Assembly (NCBI GenBank): GCA_002914845.1
Contig: JXTC01000195.1
Location: 1 to 64,000, forward strand
Source of the DNA: Trema orientale
Lineage: Eukaryota > Streptophyta > Magnoliopsida > Rosales > Cannabaceae
Direction of reading: 5' to 3'
Length of the DNA stretch: 64,000 nt
Part shown: piece by piece, positions 36,297-47,453 of the stretch
Layout of the letters: every line of letters starts with the position of its first letter
How positions within the stretch are numbered: position 1 is the stretch's first letter
Program-made: the position numbers and the translations under genes
Notes under the pieces: model-generated
The model's input: only the letters and a program-made list of their open reading frames with translations
What the model was told of the DNA's origin: nothing
The model's database searches: none

Positions 36297-37594
36297 CACT
36301 TTTAAAAAGTTTTAGAAAAATGCCATTTTGGAAAACGATTGAAGTGATGTGAGATAAAGAAAAGGGAGAGAAAGGGATGAGAGAGAAAATTTTTGATGCC
36401 GTATTAAATAGTGCAACACAGAAATACTTTAATTAATACAATACAATATCATTATACAGTATACTAAATATGACCTATATAAAGAAATTTAAATTTATTT
36501 AACTTGTGCCGTGTAACTAATTAATCTTTAAGAATGGCCTCAAGCTCTGGGGCAATTTATTAAAAGATAGACTTAGGGGTAGACAAGAAAACAATCCACA
36601 AAAGGCAACCGACCAGTCTACAAGTTTTTGTATATCAGAACACTGAGCACATTTCTAGATTGAACTCACTTCAAAAGTAAAAATAAATAATTAAATATTA
36701 ATAAATAAGCCAGAGTAAAATGATGAGTTCATGAAAAGCCACAACTGGCAGCCAACTCTGAAAGGAAATGAAATCCACTAAAGTTANGGATGGGAATCTG
36801 TATATAAATAGATTCTCCATAGATTCCCGTTATTCCCCACAGATTCCCATCTAACGATAATTAAGGCATGACCCTACGTAGGACGCCCTTACCGTAGCCA
36901 TCCCTTACTTTTAAAAGTTCATTTAGAAAATACTATTTTTGGAAAAGTTATTTTGAAAAATATTACTTTTCAAAAGTTATATTTCAAAGTAGCACTATGT
37001 AATTTTAATTTTTGAAAAATATCACTTTTAAAATTTTTTAGAAATGCTAATTTAGAAAAGGATTGAAGCGAAGTGAGATAAAGAAAAGGGAGAGAAAGGG
37101 ATGAGAGAGAAAATTTTTGATGCTGTATTAAATATTTAAATAGTACAATACAAAAATATTTTAATTAATACAATACAATGTCATTATACAGTATAAAATT
37201 TTTGATGCCTTATTAAATATTTAAATAGTACAATACAAAGTTATTTTAATTAATACAATACAATGTCATTATACAGTATACCAAATATGACCGATATAAA
37301 GAAATTTAAATTTATTTAACATGTGCCGTGTAACTAATTAATCTTTAAGAATGGCCTCAAGCTTTGGGGCAATTTACCAAAAGATAGACTTAGGGGTAGA
37401 CAAGAAAACAATCCACAAAATTCAACCGACCAGTCTACAAGTTTTTGTATATCAGAACACTGAGCACATTTCTAGATTGAACTTACTTCAAAAGTAAAAA
37501 TAAATATTAATAAATAAGCCAGAGTAAAATGATGAGTTCATGAAAAGCCACAACTGGCAGCCAACTCTGAAAGGAAATGAAATCCACTAAAGTT
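36297..37594. repeat. Tandem segmental duplication, two ~0.5-0.6-kb copies with a MITE at the junction
   Basis: Copy A (36297-36786) and copy B (37026-37594) share long near-identical stretches, such as GCCGTGTAACTAATTAATC and GAGTTCATGAAAAGCCACAA, both ending at AATCCACTAAAGTTA. The shared region extends upstream, as 36905-37025 matches 35444-35475 plus 35845-35935. Copy B has an extra internal repeat of about 80 bp around 37190-37270. The MITE at 36788-36906 sits exactly between the copies. An N lies at 36787. Confidence 0.85.
36788..36906. mobile_element. MITE of the 9952 family, copy 2 (5' truncated)
   Basis: Nearly identical to the inner and right parts of copy 1 (GGGAATCTGTATATAAATAG through CCGTAGCCATCCC), but lacks the first ~60 bp. 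It lies at the junction of the tandem duplication. Confidence 0.8.
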
Positions 37595-37767
37595 AATTGA
37601 TTTCATAGCAATGTGGTCTACACGGATCAAACTAGCTTTATTGAGCATTTGAAATTTTCTTGAACTAAGATTCTTCAAGCCACCCATCAAATATGCTGGC
37701 TGCTGTTATTTAGTCCCATGTGGTGTTTTCTGGGCTAAACTAAGAGAATAGGCTAATAGCTCCTCCA

Positions 37768-40287
37768 CTAGTACCCAATCACATACTTGGTCTGTAAATC
37801 CCAGAACTCCTTGGTTTGCTTTAAGACTTCCACCCTTTCTGCATTCATCCTCTCCTTCCAGTAGTCCTTGCACCTGGAATGTTTTTGAGAGTTAGAAGGC
37901 AAAAGCTTTTCATGAAAGGAGTAAGATGACTATCAGTTCTATTTTTACCTTCTTTTCAAGAGCAGATCTAGTTCTGACATTTTCACTGCTTTAGCATACA
38001 CTCCAGCCTACATCATAAAAAGAAGAAAATAGTAACGATATTAATAAGACTGAAGTCAATGACAGGAACTTTGCTTGATTTCAAATTTGAGTACATGAGC
38101 TTAGGATATGACTATGAGATAGCAAATGGTAGCAAGGAATGTGTTCTGGTAGGTCATGAACTACAACAATGAAAATTTCATCAAATATCACATTTCAATA
38201 AGCCCTTCATAATTACCGTATATATTGCTTGCCATGCTTTTAGAACTGGTTAAAAGACAAAAAGAAACAAAAGCGTGAGACAAATGGGAAATTAAAACTC
38301 TGTAATTCTAGCACTTTCCGTATAGATCTTTAGGGATAGGTTTCTCTCCTAGACAATACTTATTTATCCCAATCATTTTGAAAGGGGCACACAGAAAGGG
38401 ATATGGAAAATAAGCCGCGCATTTTTCCACAAACACTATACACAAACCTCTCTGCAAATTGGGCACTTTGATTCTCGGCTGGCCGCTTTAAGTCCTTGAA
38501 AGATCATCACAGAAGCAGCAGAGCAAGCACATGACTTGCAGAAAAGATGACCACAGCCCAAAGCATAGGGGTTGAACACAGTTTCCTGCCAGGTAATCAA
38601 AATACACATTAAGACATGAAAAACATCACTTTCTTCCTTTGTATAAGTTGAAAGATCTTACCAAGCATATAGCACATGTCAGATCGTAATCCAGCTTTTT
38701 AGAATCTGGAAGTAGCATAGCCATTACCGGTGGTGTTGCACTGAGATCACAGGAAAAATGACCAGAAAGTTCACTAAGGTGTCCCCCATCCGATGCATCG
38801 AGGTTCAAATAAAAAGCACCCAATTCAATAAGCCAAGGTGATTGCAAAAGTTCAATATGTTCAGATTGCATCTTGGATCTGAAATTCTTGCCGTTTTCAG
38901 AGCAATGTACCTGCAGTATGAGTAAGAAGTATCATTATTCTGTACACAATATACAAACCAAATTAGAAAAGATCATAGACTGAGACTGACAGGATCATAC
39001 TTTATCGTACTTCTTAAGGATCTTTCTAATTGCGATTGCATTCATGGTAGCATATTCAATCAGCATCTTTCCTTCTTCTACCATGGATTGCTGATCATTC
39101 TTGAAACATTTCCGCAATTGCAATAAGTATCGCTGCATTCCAGTAGCAATGTGAAGGTGAAGGAGATCTCTGACTCTTGAACTAAAACATCCAACAATCT
39201 CTGAGGCTTCTTTCATCAGCTCTGAGAAAAATGTCTGATCACACACTAAGAAAAATGCACAAAAACTTCACTTGTTGGGTACAGATCAGAATATTAAGTA
39301 AAAGTTTCAAACTAATAAAGTAAGAGCAAATATCAATAAGCTCATAAGCATAAACTGTTTCTAGACAAACATTAAGGTTCCAGTCATTCATTAATGAGTA
39401 TGATACAAAAAACAAAGAGCAACAAATTCCATTCTCACAATATAATTCGGTTAAAATTCATTCCTTCATCCGAATAAACATCCATGTTCATGTTGACAAG
39501 TGCGATAAAAATGACACGATTACATGTTTCATAACAAAGGGATCAAATCATGTACATGTGAGAAATTCTCCAATAACTTTAACAGTTTGATGATGTAGAC
39601 TGAACAATAGAAACAACCAGCTTTTCAAATGCTTCCATAAAAAATTCTCTTCTTTCAGTGTTAGGAGATCCCAGACACAATAATTAGAGCACTAAAGCTA
39701 GAATTCAATCCTCATTACTTTCTAGTACAAACTCAAAGGATTTTCCTAGAACGAAAAATAGGTAGCACCTAAATTTTTTTCAAACTTCTACCAAATATTT
39801 GAGACAGCTAAATTTATCATCTTGGGATGTATAACATCTTTCTTCTTCACCCACCCCAACCCCCCCCCTCCCAAAAAAAAAAATTCAAAGAAAACCAAAA
39901 GAACCCCACCAATTAATTTTCATCCAGCATTGTCCTACACACACATATAATGCATTTTCATGTATAAAATCAACAAATAAATCTCACCATTATATTATGC
40001 AATGTTCTTTTACATAGGCATTATTGTAATATATCATATTATATAAATATATAAGGGGTAAAAGTGGAAAAAAAATTACATGGGCAGGATTGACATTGAC
40101 ATAGTTGTTGGTTAGCAGCATCATCAGCAGCTTCTTTCTCATCATCGCCAAAGTCCTCCAATGGTTTACAACTTCGACAAGTCTTAAGGACTTTCTTGAG
40201 CCTCTTATACTCAACATGAGAGCAATTATTAATAAACCCCTCTTGCTCTTTCAGCAAATACTCTCTAAATGTCTCCCCAAATTTCAT
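37768..40287 (-). CDS. SPX-RING E3 ubiquitin ligase, BAH1-like/NLA family, 334 aa
   Basis: Family members sense inositol pyrophosphates through SPX and ubiquitinate plasma-membrane phosphate and nitrate transporters. Six exons: 40287-40080, 39245-39001, 38910-38662, 38585-38448, 38007-37949, 37873-37768; 1005 nt, all phases consistent. The ATG chosen opens [11 protein letters not shown], the family N-terminus; the frame extends upstream only from a TTG. SPX spans about residues 1-165, with the KLKK-type helix [13 protein letters not shown] and [18 protein letters not shown]. The C3HC4 RING is complete: Cys230, Cys233, Cys245, His247, Cys250, Cys253, Cys275 and Cys278. The C-terminus is LQTKYVIGY, as in BAH1-like proteins. 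Closest from memory is the BAH1-like 1 group (At2g38920) rather than NLA itself. Not part of the At5g06550-580 block as I know it. Intact. Confidence 0.93.
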
Positions 40288-41970
40288 ATTCAACGACAAA
40301 TCCAATCAAATTTCCCCCAAACCTTAAAATCCCATTAAAAAAAAAAACCCAAAAATCTGAACAAATAAAGAACAATAATACGGAAATTCGGAGTGGTATT
40401 ATCGACACATACCCACTTTTTTAAAAAAAAATAAAATAAAATAAAAATTGACCGTATAGTTAGATTCTCTTGTTTTCTTTTTCTAATTTTTTTTTTTCTG
40501 GAAATTTTCTCGAGAACCAAACAGAGGGTCTGCGTTATGGAATTGGAGGAGAGGAGAGATATGGTTTTAAAAGCCGAAGGACTCCGCGCTCATATCGGAG
40601 AAGAATAGAGATACTTACGCCTTACATACGCATTTTAGCTCTCTCCGACTCTTTTTTGGTATGTGAAAAATTTGGGAGACGTTGCCACGTGATAAGCACG
40701 TGTCTAAGGCAGCTGACTTTTGCATCATTTTATTTTATTTTATTTTGCTTTGTTTTATTATTTATCTAGTTATTGAGGTTGACTTTTTGTTTTTGTCAAA
40801 TCTGTATACATTTTGTTTGTTTGTTTGTCTCTCTGTACACCGTTAGATACATAACAGGGTCTTCATTTGATGAAAAAAACAAAAAGAAAAAGAAAATCAT
40901 AGTAATAATCTTGATTTGTATTAAAGCTACACTCACAAATCGTGGATTCAAAAAAATAAAAAATAAAAATAAATTAGCTTTTCGACCATCAAAATTTTCA
41001 TTCTAGAAATAAACTTTATTATGGAAGAATCAATTGGTAGCTTACCTAATACTAATAGTTTGGTCTCTTTCATGATATAGGGACGTCATTTAGATATTTT
41101 TAGCTATTTTCAGCCAAGAGCCTTATGATTTACATTCGCATATAAGGATTCTCAGCCCTTATTATTTTCAGACAACATAATTATGTGTAATTTTTATTTT
41201 TATTTTTTAAAAATAAAAATTAAAAGGAAGTTATCATCTTTTTTTTTTTTTTTAAAGCGTGTATTATTGACAATTTGACCTAAATTTTTGTTTTGGCATG
41301 GCCGAAGTTGGAACTCCTAAGTTTAATGTTAATTACATTAGATTTTGTGGACCAAAAATAGCCACACTATTTATTAATATGGCAACATCTCCAGAAAAGG
41401 AAAAACATCACAATGACACCTACATACTTCAAAATTATACTATGAACATTTGGTTGGGATTCATATTGCAATCTAAAGAATAAATGAAATANTGTATTAT
41501 TCTTTTAATTGAGGAACAATTATTATTGTCTAAATCTTTTGAATTTCGACAAAGTGCTGACGGAAATATTTTCGATTCAAGAGTTATTACTGTAACATTA
41601 ACATATATCTCCAATTAACGCTGTAAAGTGTAAAAGGCTAGGCTTTCATAAGAGCAATTTTTTTTTTTTTTTGGTAAACTGGAAAAAAAAAATAGACGTG
41701 GTGTTTTCTCTTTTTCTTTTTTTATAATAATAAACGCACACATTTCTTATAAGTATAATATCTCTAAAAGATTGGGAAATCTATATACACATGTTATAGT
41801 CAAAGCATAAATCACAAAAATAGTGTCATTTGGTATAAAGCACTAAATACAACATGAGTACTGATAGGACATTAGAATCTTGCATAAAAATTAGATGGCG
41901 TGGTATGTATTTCAACAATTTTTTATTTTTAAAAAATAAAATAGACTATACTTTTTAAAATTATGTAGCT

Positions 41971-42352
41971 TAGAGTCCGTTTGAGATTGATTATGACTAT
42001 TTTTAGCATTTAAAAGTGGTTTGAGGAAAAATCGCAAGTGGAGGACATTTGACAAGTTCTTGCTTTTAGTTAGCAGATTCTAAAAATTACTGCATAACCG
42101 CTAATTTAAGCATAATTTGAGAGGTATGGTAAAAGTTTTTTTTCAAAGCTAATTCTGCTTCTATAATACAAATTGTTTAAAATACCATTTTACAGTACAC
42201 ATAATTTATAGTTTACTAAACACTTTGATATTGTTTTTAAACAGCACAACAATTTTGTACGCCTAGGCTTTTTCTTCACAACTATTTCTTACTCATAGCA
42301 CAACTACAACAGTGCTACAACATAGCACTATAATACTAAATTGGCCCTAAAA
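41971..42352. mobile_element. Possible hAT-like MITE
   Basis: It begins TTAGAGTCCGTTTGAG; the reverse complement of the far end reads TTAGGGCCAATTTAG, about 11 of 15 matching. No clear target duplication. Confidence 0.35.
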
Positions 42353-42620
42353 ATGATGCCAATGATTAAACATACCAAATAAAACCTTAAGAAAACAGAC
42401 AAATTAATCATGCATAATAACACATTCAATAAATACCAGAGAGTTAATACAATAAGATACCAAGAATTACCGGCCACAAAATGACGTACATCCAGGTGGC
42501 ACATTACAACAATTTTATTAATCAACAATCAAATATTACTTGTAATTCCCTCACAATAATTTTCTAGAAAAAAAAATACATACAATATTGTATCCTTCAT
42601 AAAGAATCCCAACAAATTTA

Positions 42621-43029
42621 AGGCTATGTTTGGTTCATGGAATGAAATTAGAATAATAATAGGAATTACAATGGAGTGGAATTGGAAAATGAACATAAAC
42701 AATAATCCATTGTTTAGTTGAAACTTGAAATATTCTTGGAATGAAATGGAAAAGATATTCTGTTAACAAAAATATCATTACTATTAGATGTTTTAATAAG
42801 ACAAAATAGGAAAAATTGGGTATTTAAATTTTTAGTAATGATGGAATTGTCATTCCTAGTCATTCCTATAGTGACAGAGTGGAATAACAATTCCATCATT
42901 TAATGTAATTATGATTCCATTGGAATGATAATTCATTTGCTAAAAATACAATCAAATAAAAAAATATACTTTCTTTTGAAATCACCTTTCCATTCCAAGG
43001 TTCATTCATTTGAACCAAACATGCTATAA
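42621..43029. mobile_element. MITE related to the 34666 element
   Basis: The left end is AGGCTATGTTTGGTTCATGG; the right end is TTTGAACCAAACATGCTATA, inverted to it. GGAATGAAA/ATTCCATT words fill the interior. About 410 bp. Confidence 0.7.
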
Positions 43030-43411
43030 GTGTTTAACACACAATCTGCAACTTGGCAAATCTAGGAGGTTCGGTCGTGGGCAATCAAGAGGTCTAATAG
43101 TGGGCTGTAAAAGTCCACAACCATATAGGTGATGATGCTCAAAGTTGTGTTTGTCTTTATCAATGTCGTTATCTTTTTAATTCTACGTACCATTTGTGGA
43201 ATTCTAAGGTGAGATTGGTATAGGATTCGAATCATATTCTACAAATACATAAACAACTTTCATGTAAAAAGTTAGAATAATAAAACTTACACTTTTTCTC
43301 TTCGACTTATACTTTTTCTTTCTCCAATGTTATATATATTTTTTTGTTTTCGAAAAATGACCCTTAAAGTGCTTCATATGTTTCTCACATGAATGTTTAA
43401 CAACCTGAATG

Positions 43412-43602
43412 GACACTCCCAAGGGGGTGGTCGTAGTGGAAAGGAGCTTGAACTTAAGGCCTTCTCTCACTTAGGGAGGGTGAGGTCATGAGTTCGAGCC
43501 CCCACGTCGCCCTTGGGAGCCCAACCGAATGGGAGTGGCTCTGGGAAGTGACCTGCCACCGGAATCTCATCCCTCATTTTTATTATCAAAAAAAAAAAAA
43601 AA
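43412..43602 (+). mobile_element. tRNA-derived SINE with target-site duplication
   Basis: A box GGGTGGTCGTAGTGG and B box GAGTTCGAGCCCCC near the 5' end, a GC-rich body and a 3' A-tract of about 19. Exact 13-bp duplications AACAACCTGAATG lie at 43399-43411 and 43603-43615. About 190 bp. The duplications and body are well preserved, so it is fairly young. Confidence 0.9.
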
Positions 43603-43673
43603 AACAACCTGAATGAACGTATGCAACCATTTGAGGAGATTATTAATATAAATTATAGAAAATAAAGACATTA

Positions 43674-43730
43674 CGAACTAATATGCAAGTACGTTATAAA
43701 GTCCCTAATATGCAAGTACGTTATAAAGTT
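43674..43730. repeat. Two tandem ~27-bp units
   Basis: CTAATATGCAAGTACG followed by TTATAAAGT is present twice in succession. Confidence 0.75.
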
Positions 43731-44124
43731 GGGGACTATTAGTACAATTTATCCAATTTTTGTCTTTTCCTTGACTGAACTTAATTAGCTTTCAACTCAA
43801 AATCATTTGTCCATTACACTTAAATAATATTAAGAATAATAATTTGCACATTCATTGTTCTTTTATGTTAAATGTTAAAATTATTCTATTTTTTTACACC
43901 AGAACTATATAATCTATATTTGGTATCTACACATAAAATTTGCTATTGAATTATGTTTTTGTAACATTTTGGTTTCCGAAACTTTCACATATTTTGGTTT
44001 ATTATTGAAATATCTTTTTATCTCAGTTTTTCCCTATGATCATTCACTTTTTTTTTTTCATCATTTTTCTACGTTCATATACTTTGCACAATCAAGGCCT
44101 TGAACTCTAACCATAAAATTGTTC

Positions 44125-44164
44125 TATTAAAGTTTTTTTTTTTTTTTTGAAGTATTAAAGTTTT
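44125..44164. repeat. Homopolymer micro-insertion with 12-bp direct repeat
   Basis: TATTAAAGTTTT at 44125-44136 and 44153-44164. Between them lie further T residues ending GAAG; on the other strand CTTC followed by an A-tract. Confidence 0.65.
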
Positions 44165-44529
44165 CTAGGTACTTCAAATAGGTATTATGTGTATTGTTAA
44201 CTAGCTAGTTTTAAAATCGTATACAAATTATTCTCAATGCAACTTTCACATACTTATCATATAACACCATTGAACAAATATGAACGTTTTGGAGCATGAC
44301 CATTCTCAAAAGTTCAGAAAATAAAGACAGTCAAATGTGAAAATGTTTTGAAACAAAAATAAAATTTAGACACTCGACAATTCAAAAACCCAAATACCCC
44401 AATGATTCCTTCGCTTGACTGCATGTGAATGGTGAGACAAATTTAAAAAGTAAGNGCCAATAAGCCAAAAAAATAAAAAATAAAAAAATAAAAGAACGTG
44501 ATTTCCGGATTGCAAACACGTCAGCTTTG

Positions 44530-44714
44530 AATTGGCGATTTCTTCAGACTGTCACCAGGAAGGCAGCAGCAGATCACAACCAAACCCTAGTCTAACTATT
44601 AACTGTAAAATACTAAAGTACTCTCGAGCCGGCTTTGCCCTCTTCCATAATTTCGCCCAGAGAAGCTTCGTAGCCGAATATCAAAACCCTAGGAGACCAC
44701 ATATTCTAGGCCAG
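44530..44714 (+). other. Possible 5'UTR exon of the PPR gene
   Basis: A less AT-rich stretch ends in a good donor (GGCCAG|GTATCA at 44714/44715). It has no ATG in its open frame, so it is probably untranslated. A matching acceptor (TTGTTTTCTCAG near 47370) lies about 84 bp upstream of the PPR start. Splice-signal inference only. Confidence 0.4.
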
Positions 44715-45158
44715 GTATCAAAATCACTCATTCTCAAAGCTTATATATATATATATATATATTTTATAGCTATAGATTTCTTCTTGTTATTGTGGTAAAT
44801 TTTGATGAATTTTGCATTGATTTTGGTTTTATAAACTTGTTTGGTAGACGAGAAAGAGAAGGAAAATTAGATGTTAGTAAATGATTTTCCACCATTAACC
44901 TAATTTGAAAGTGATAACATTTTTTTATGTCCTCTTTGTTCGAAGGAAATCTTAGTTCATTTTTTTTTTTTTTAATTTCTAATATATATTTTTAACCTTT
45001 GGAGTAGTTATGTATCTCTGTTGCATCCTTCATTGTTCGATATCGATAATGTCAAATTTGTGGCTAATAACCCTGATTTGGCCATGTTTTGGGAGCTCGG
45101 GTTTTGGGTTTTAATTTATTTTTTGTCCAGCTATTGTTATGAATTTATGTTTACTGAA

Positions 45159-45250
45159 TTCTGACCATAGAAGTCTTAAGGAGTTTTTGTATTTTGTAAT
45201 TTTACTGAATTCTGGCCATAGAAGTCTTAAGGAGTTTTTGTATTTTGTAA
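45159..45250. repeat. Two tandem ~45-bp units
   Basis: TTTACTGAATTCTG(A/G)CCATAG and the following TCTTAAGGAGTTTTTGTATT occur twice in succession. Confidence 0.85.
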
Positions 45251-45606
45251 TTTTTTTTTGGTGACCATCTTTCCAAAGTTAAGAACTCTTTCTTATTGAA
45301 ATCTAATTAATTGAGTAGTTTTGCTTTTGTTGATCATATTTTCAAGAACCGAATGTCTCATAAAAATTCGATTAAGTAGTTGTGTGGATATAATGTCTCA
45401 TAGGAACTCGGCCGAGTGGTACTATGTCTACGATTTCAAGAACTTAATTTCTAGCTGTATTTTTGTTATTTTCAGCGGTCATCATTCATGTTGAAATCAT
45501 AACGAGTAGTGTGGATGTCATGTCTCATAGAAACCCTGTATTGAGTGATTTTATATAGCTATTAGCTATATGTTTTTTGCTTCGAATGAGTGGCTAGCTC
45601 CTCACG

Positions 45607-45611
<5 letters not shown>

Positions 45612-45642
<31 letters not shown>

Positions 45643-45840
45643 CATATGCGTTCTTATCGTTTTCAAGATTCCATGGTAAGAACCATAGATTGAAGAAATG
45701 GGGTTTTGTTCTTTCCGATTTGTTTTGTTCCATATATATATATATATATAACATATGTGTTCTTATCGTTTTCAAGATTCCATGGTAAGAACCATAGATT
45801 GAAGAAATGGGGTTTTGTTCTTTCCGATTTGTTTTGTTCC
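45612..45840. repeat. Two tandem ~115-bp units with TA runs
   Basis: Each unit starts in a (TA)n run, then AACATATG(C/T)GTTCTTATCG and continues through TTGAAGAAATGGGGTTTTG to TTGTTTTGTTCC. The two are nearly identical. The second leads into the longer repeat at 45754. Confidence 0.9.
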
Positions 45841-46731
45841 CTAAAACTACAACAAATGAGGTCCCATTAAAAAGAAATAGAAGTACCCTAGTTCTAAATC
45901 TAGAGCTAAAATTAGTCCCAGTAATGAATATTTGAATAAAATTTGTTTACTACTGTATTAGGATTTTGTTCCAATTGCTGGAAATCTATGCTTCTGTTGT
46001 ATCATACTATAACGGGTATTTTTTTTTTTTAAATATTTTTTTTTTTGTGTGGCTAAGAATTCTGTTACTATAAGTATTTATTTGTTGCTTTTATTGATTT
46101 ATGAAACAATTTGCTTTTAAATCTTATCTAATTAACCGTATGGGCATGATATTATATTATGAACTTCAAGAAAGATATGTATTATTACGTTAGGTGTAAT
46201 TTACATGAGAAATCACGTGTTTGATATATGTAACAATCCATAAGTTTGAGATTATAAGACTTGTCTTCTTACTTACAAGTGTTTTATATCACTTTTAGGG
46301 GAACATTTGTGATCTGAATTAGCTTTAGAATTAAGGTTTTGACTTAAAACTGAAGCTCATCAATATCATTCACGGGTTGGTTTTAGTTCAGTATAAATTT
46401 ATTTGTAAAATATAAGTTTTAAGAAGATGTCTATGATAAATTTTGTTTGTCATAGTCACTTTCATGGGAACAAAAATGAGCTGAACTAACCCCATGAGGG
46501 TTAGGTCGAGCGGTCAGGCTCATGCTCCGATGAGTTTTGGGGTTAGATTCCTCATGGGGACCTACCTAGCAATATGCTAAAGTCTCTTGCCTCCCAAAGA
46601 TTGTAGGTTCAGCGGGAGGACAACGACCAAAAAAAGTTATGAGCTGAATTGGCTCTAGAATTAATTTTTGGACTTGGACCTAAACTGAAGTACATCAATT
46701 TCATTTGTGGTTGCTTTTAGTGTGAGATTTA
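45754..46731. repeat. Direct repeat flanking the PPR gene, upstream copy
   Basis: About 1 kb matches 49981-50911 in order and orientation, from GTTCTTATCGTTTTCAAG through CAAATGAG...CCCATTAAAAAGAAATAG to CTAAACTGAAGTACATCAAT. It includes the old SINE at 46486. Related sub-units recur within each copy. Confidence 0.9.
46486..46638 (+). mobile_element. SINE within the upstream flanking repeat
   Basis: A-box-like GGTTAGGTCGAGCGG, B-box-like GGTTAGATTCC and a 3' A7 tract. 10-bp duplications ATGAGCTGAA lie at 46476-46485 and 46639-46648. The same element is in the downstream copy (50714), so insertion came before the duplication. Confidence 0.75.
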
Positions 46732-47453
46732 TTTTTTATTTTTTAACTATCACAAAGTCATGCACTAGTCTAGAAATTATGATGCACTTGTCTAGAAATT
46801 ATTTTAAGTCATGGCACAGATTAGCTTTGTTATTTTAAGTCATGCTATAAGTTAGTCTGAATGAAATACTAATTTTGGTCAATCTATCATAAAGTCGTGC
46901 TCTAGTGGAGAAATTATTCTAGGTCATGCTATAGATTAGCTTTGTTATTTTGTGAGGAGAGAGAAATAGTAGAGAGATGATTACAAACTACCTAATCGGT
47001 TCACTATAAGTTGCATGTCCTTTTGTCTTTTTGTGCATTTAAAATAAAAGCAAAATAAATTTAAAATAAACTAACCGTTGGATGAAAAAATGAATGGATG
47101 AAATTTGGGAGGCATCATATGATACCCCTCAATATGGATGGTGTTGTAGAATTCACCTAAAATAATGTTACACAGTTAAATTAGTTAAAAATTATATTTT
47201 GATTCAGACAAGTGATTAGTATTTAACCAAGTCGGTGGTCTAATGGTGAGGTTTACCGTAAATGAGTTCATGGTCATATATAGCTGAAAGTAAATGTTGT
47301 TATGAGAACAACTAACTATAGAAAAAATGAAAAAAAAAACTCATCTCTTTGTTCTCCTTGTTTTCTCAGTCACTTGTTAAGGTTGATTGGTCCGATAATA
47401 CCAATTTGCAGTTGAAGTTACAAAGGTCCTAGCTTTGAGACAGAGATAGTTAA

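Larger units (their letters stand above)
35308..36478. mobile_element. MITE hosting two nested MITEs
   Basis: The left end is ATAGGTCATGTTTGGTACAC followed by TATTGTATTG; the right end is its inverted relative, ending CTAAATATGACCTAT. The interior is broken by insertions at 35476-35840 and 35936-36294. The right part is duplicated downstream at 36905-37292 without the insertions. Confidence 0.65.
40288..44529. other. Intergenic stretch with MITEs and a SINE
   Basis: No gene was recognised. It contains MITE-like elements at 41971 and 42621, a SINE at 43412 and a micro-insertion at 44125. Single Ns occur at 41492 and 44454. Confidence 0.5.

Noticed and set aside
34079..44454. Single N bases at 34079, 36787, 41492 and 44454 as biological signals
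   Set aside because: They are ambiguous base calls; they only warn that point lesions elsewhere need read support.
44532..44798. An 88-residue plus-strand protein
   Set aside because: It begins with TTG, lacks family similarity and crosses a good splice donor; more likely an untranslated leader exon.
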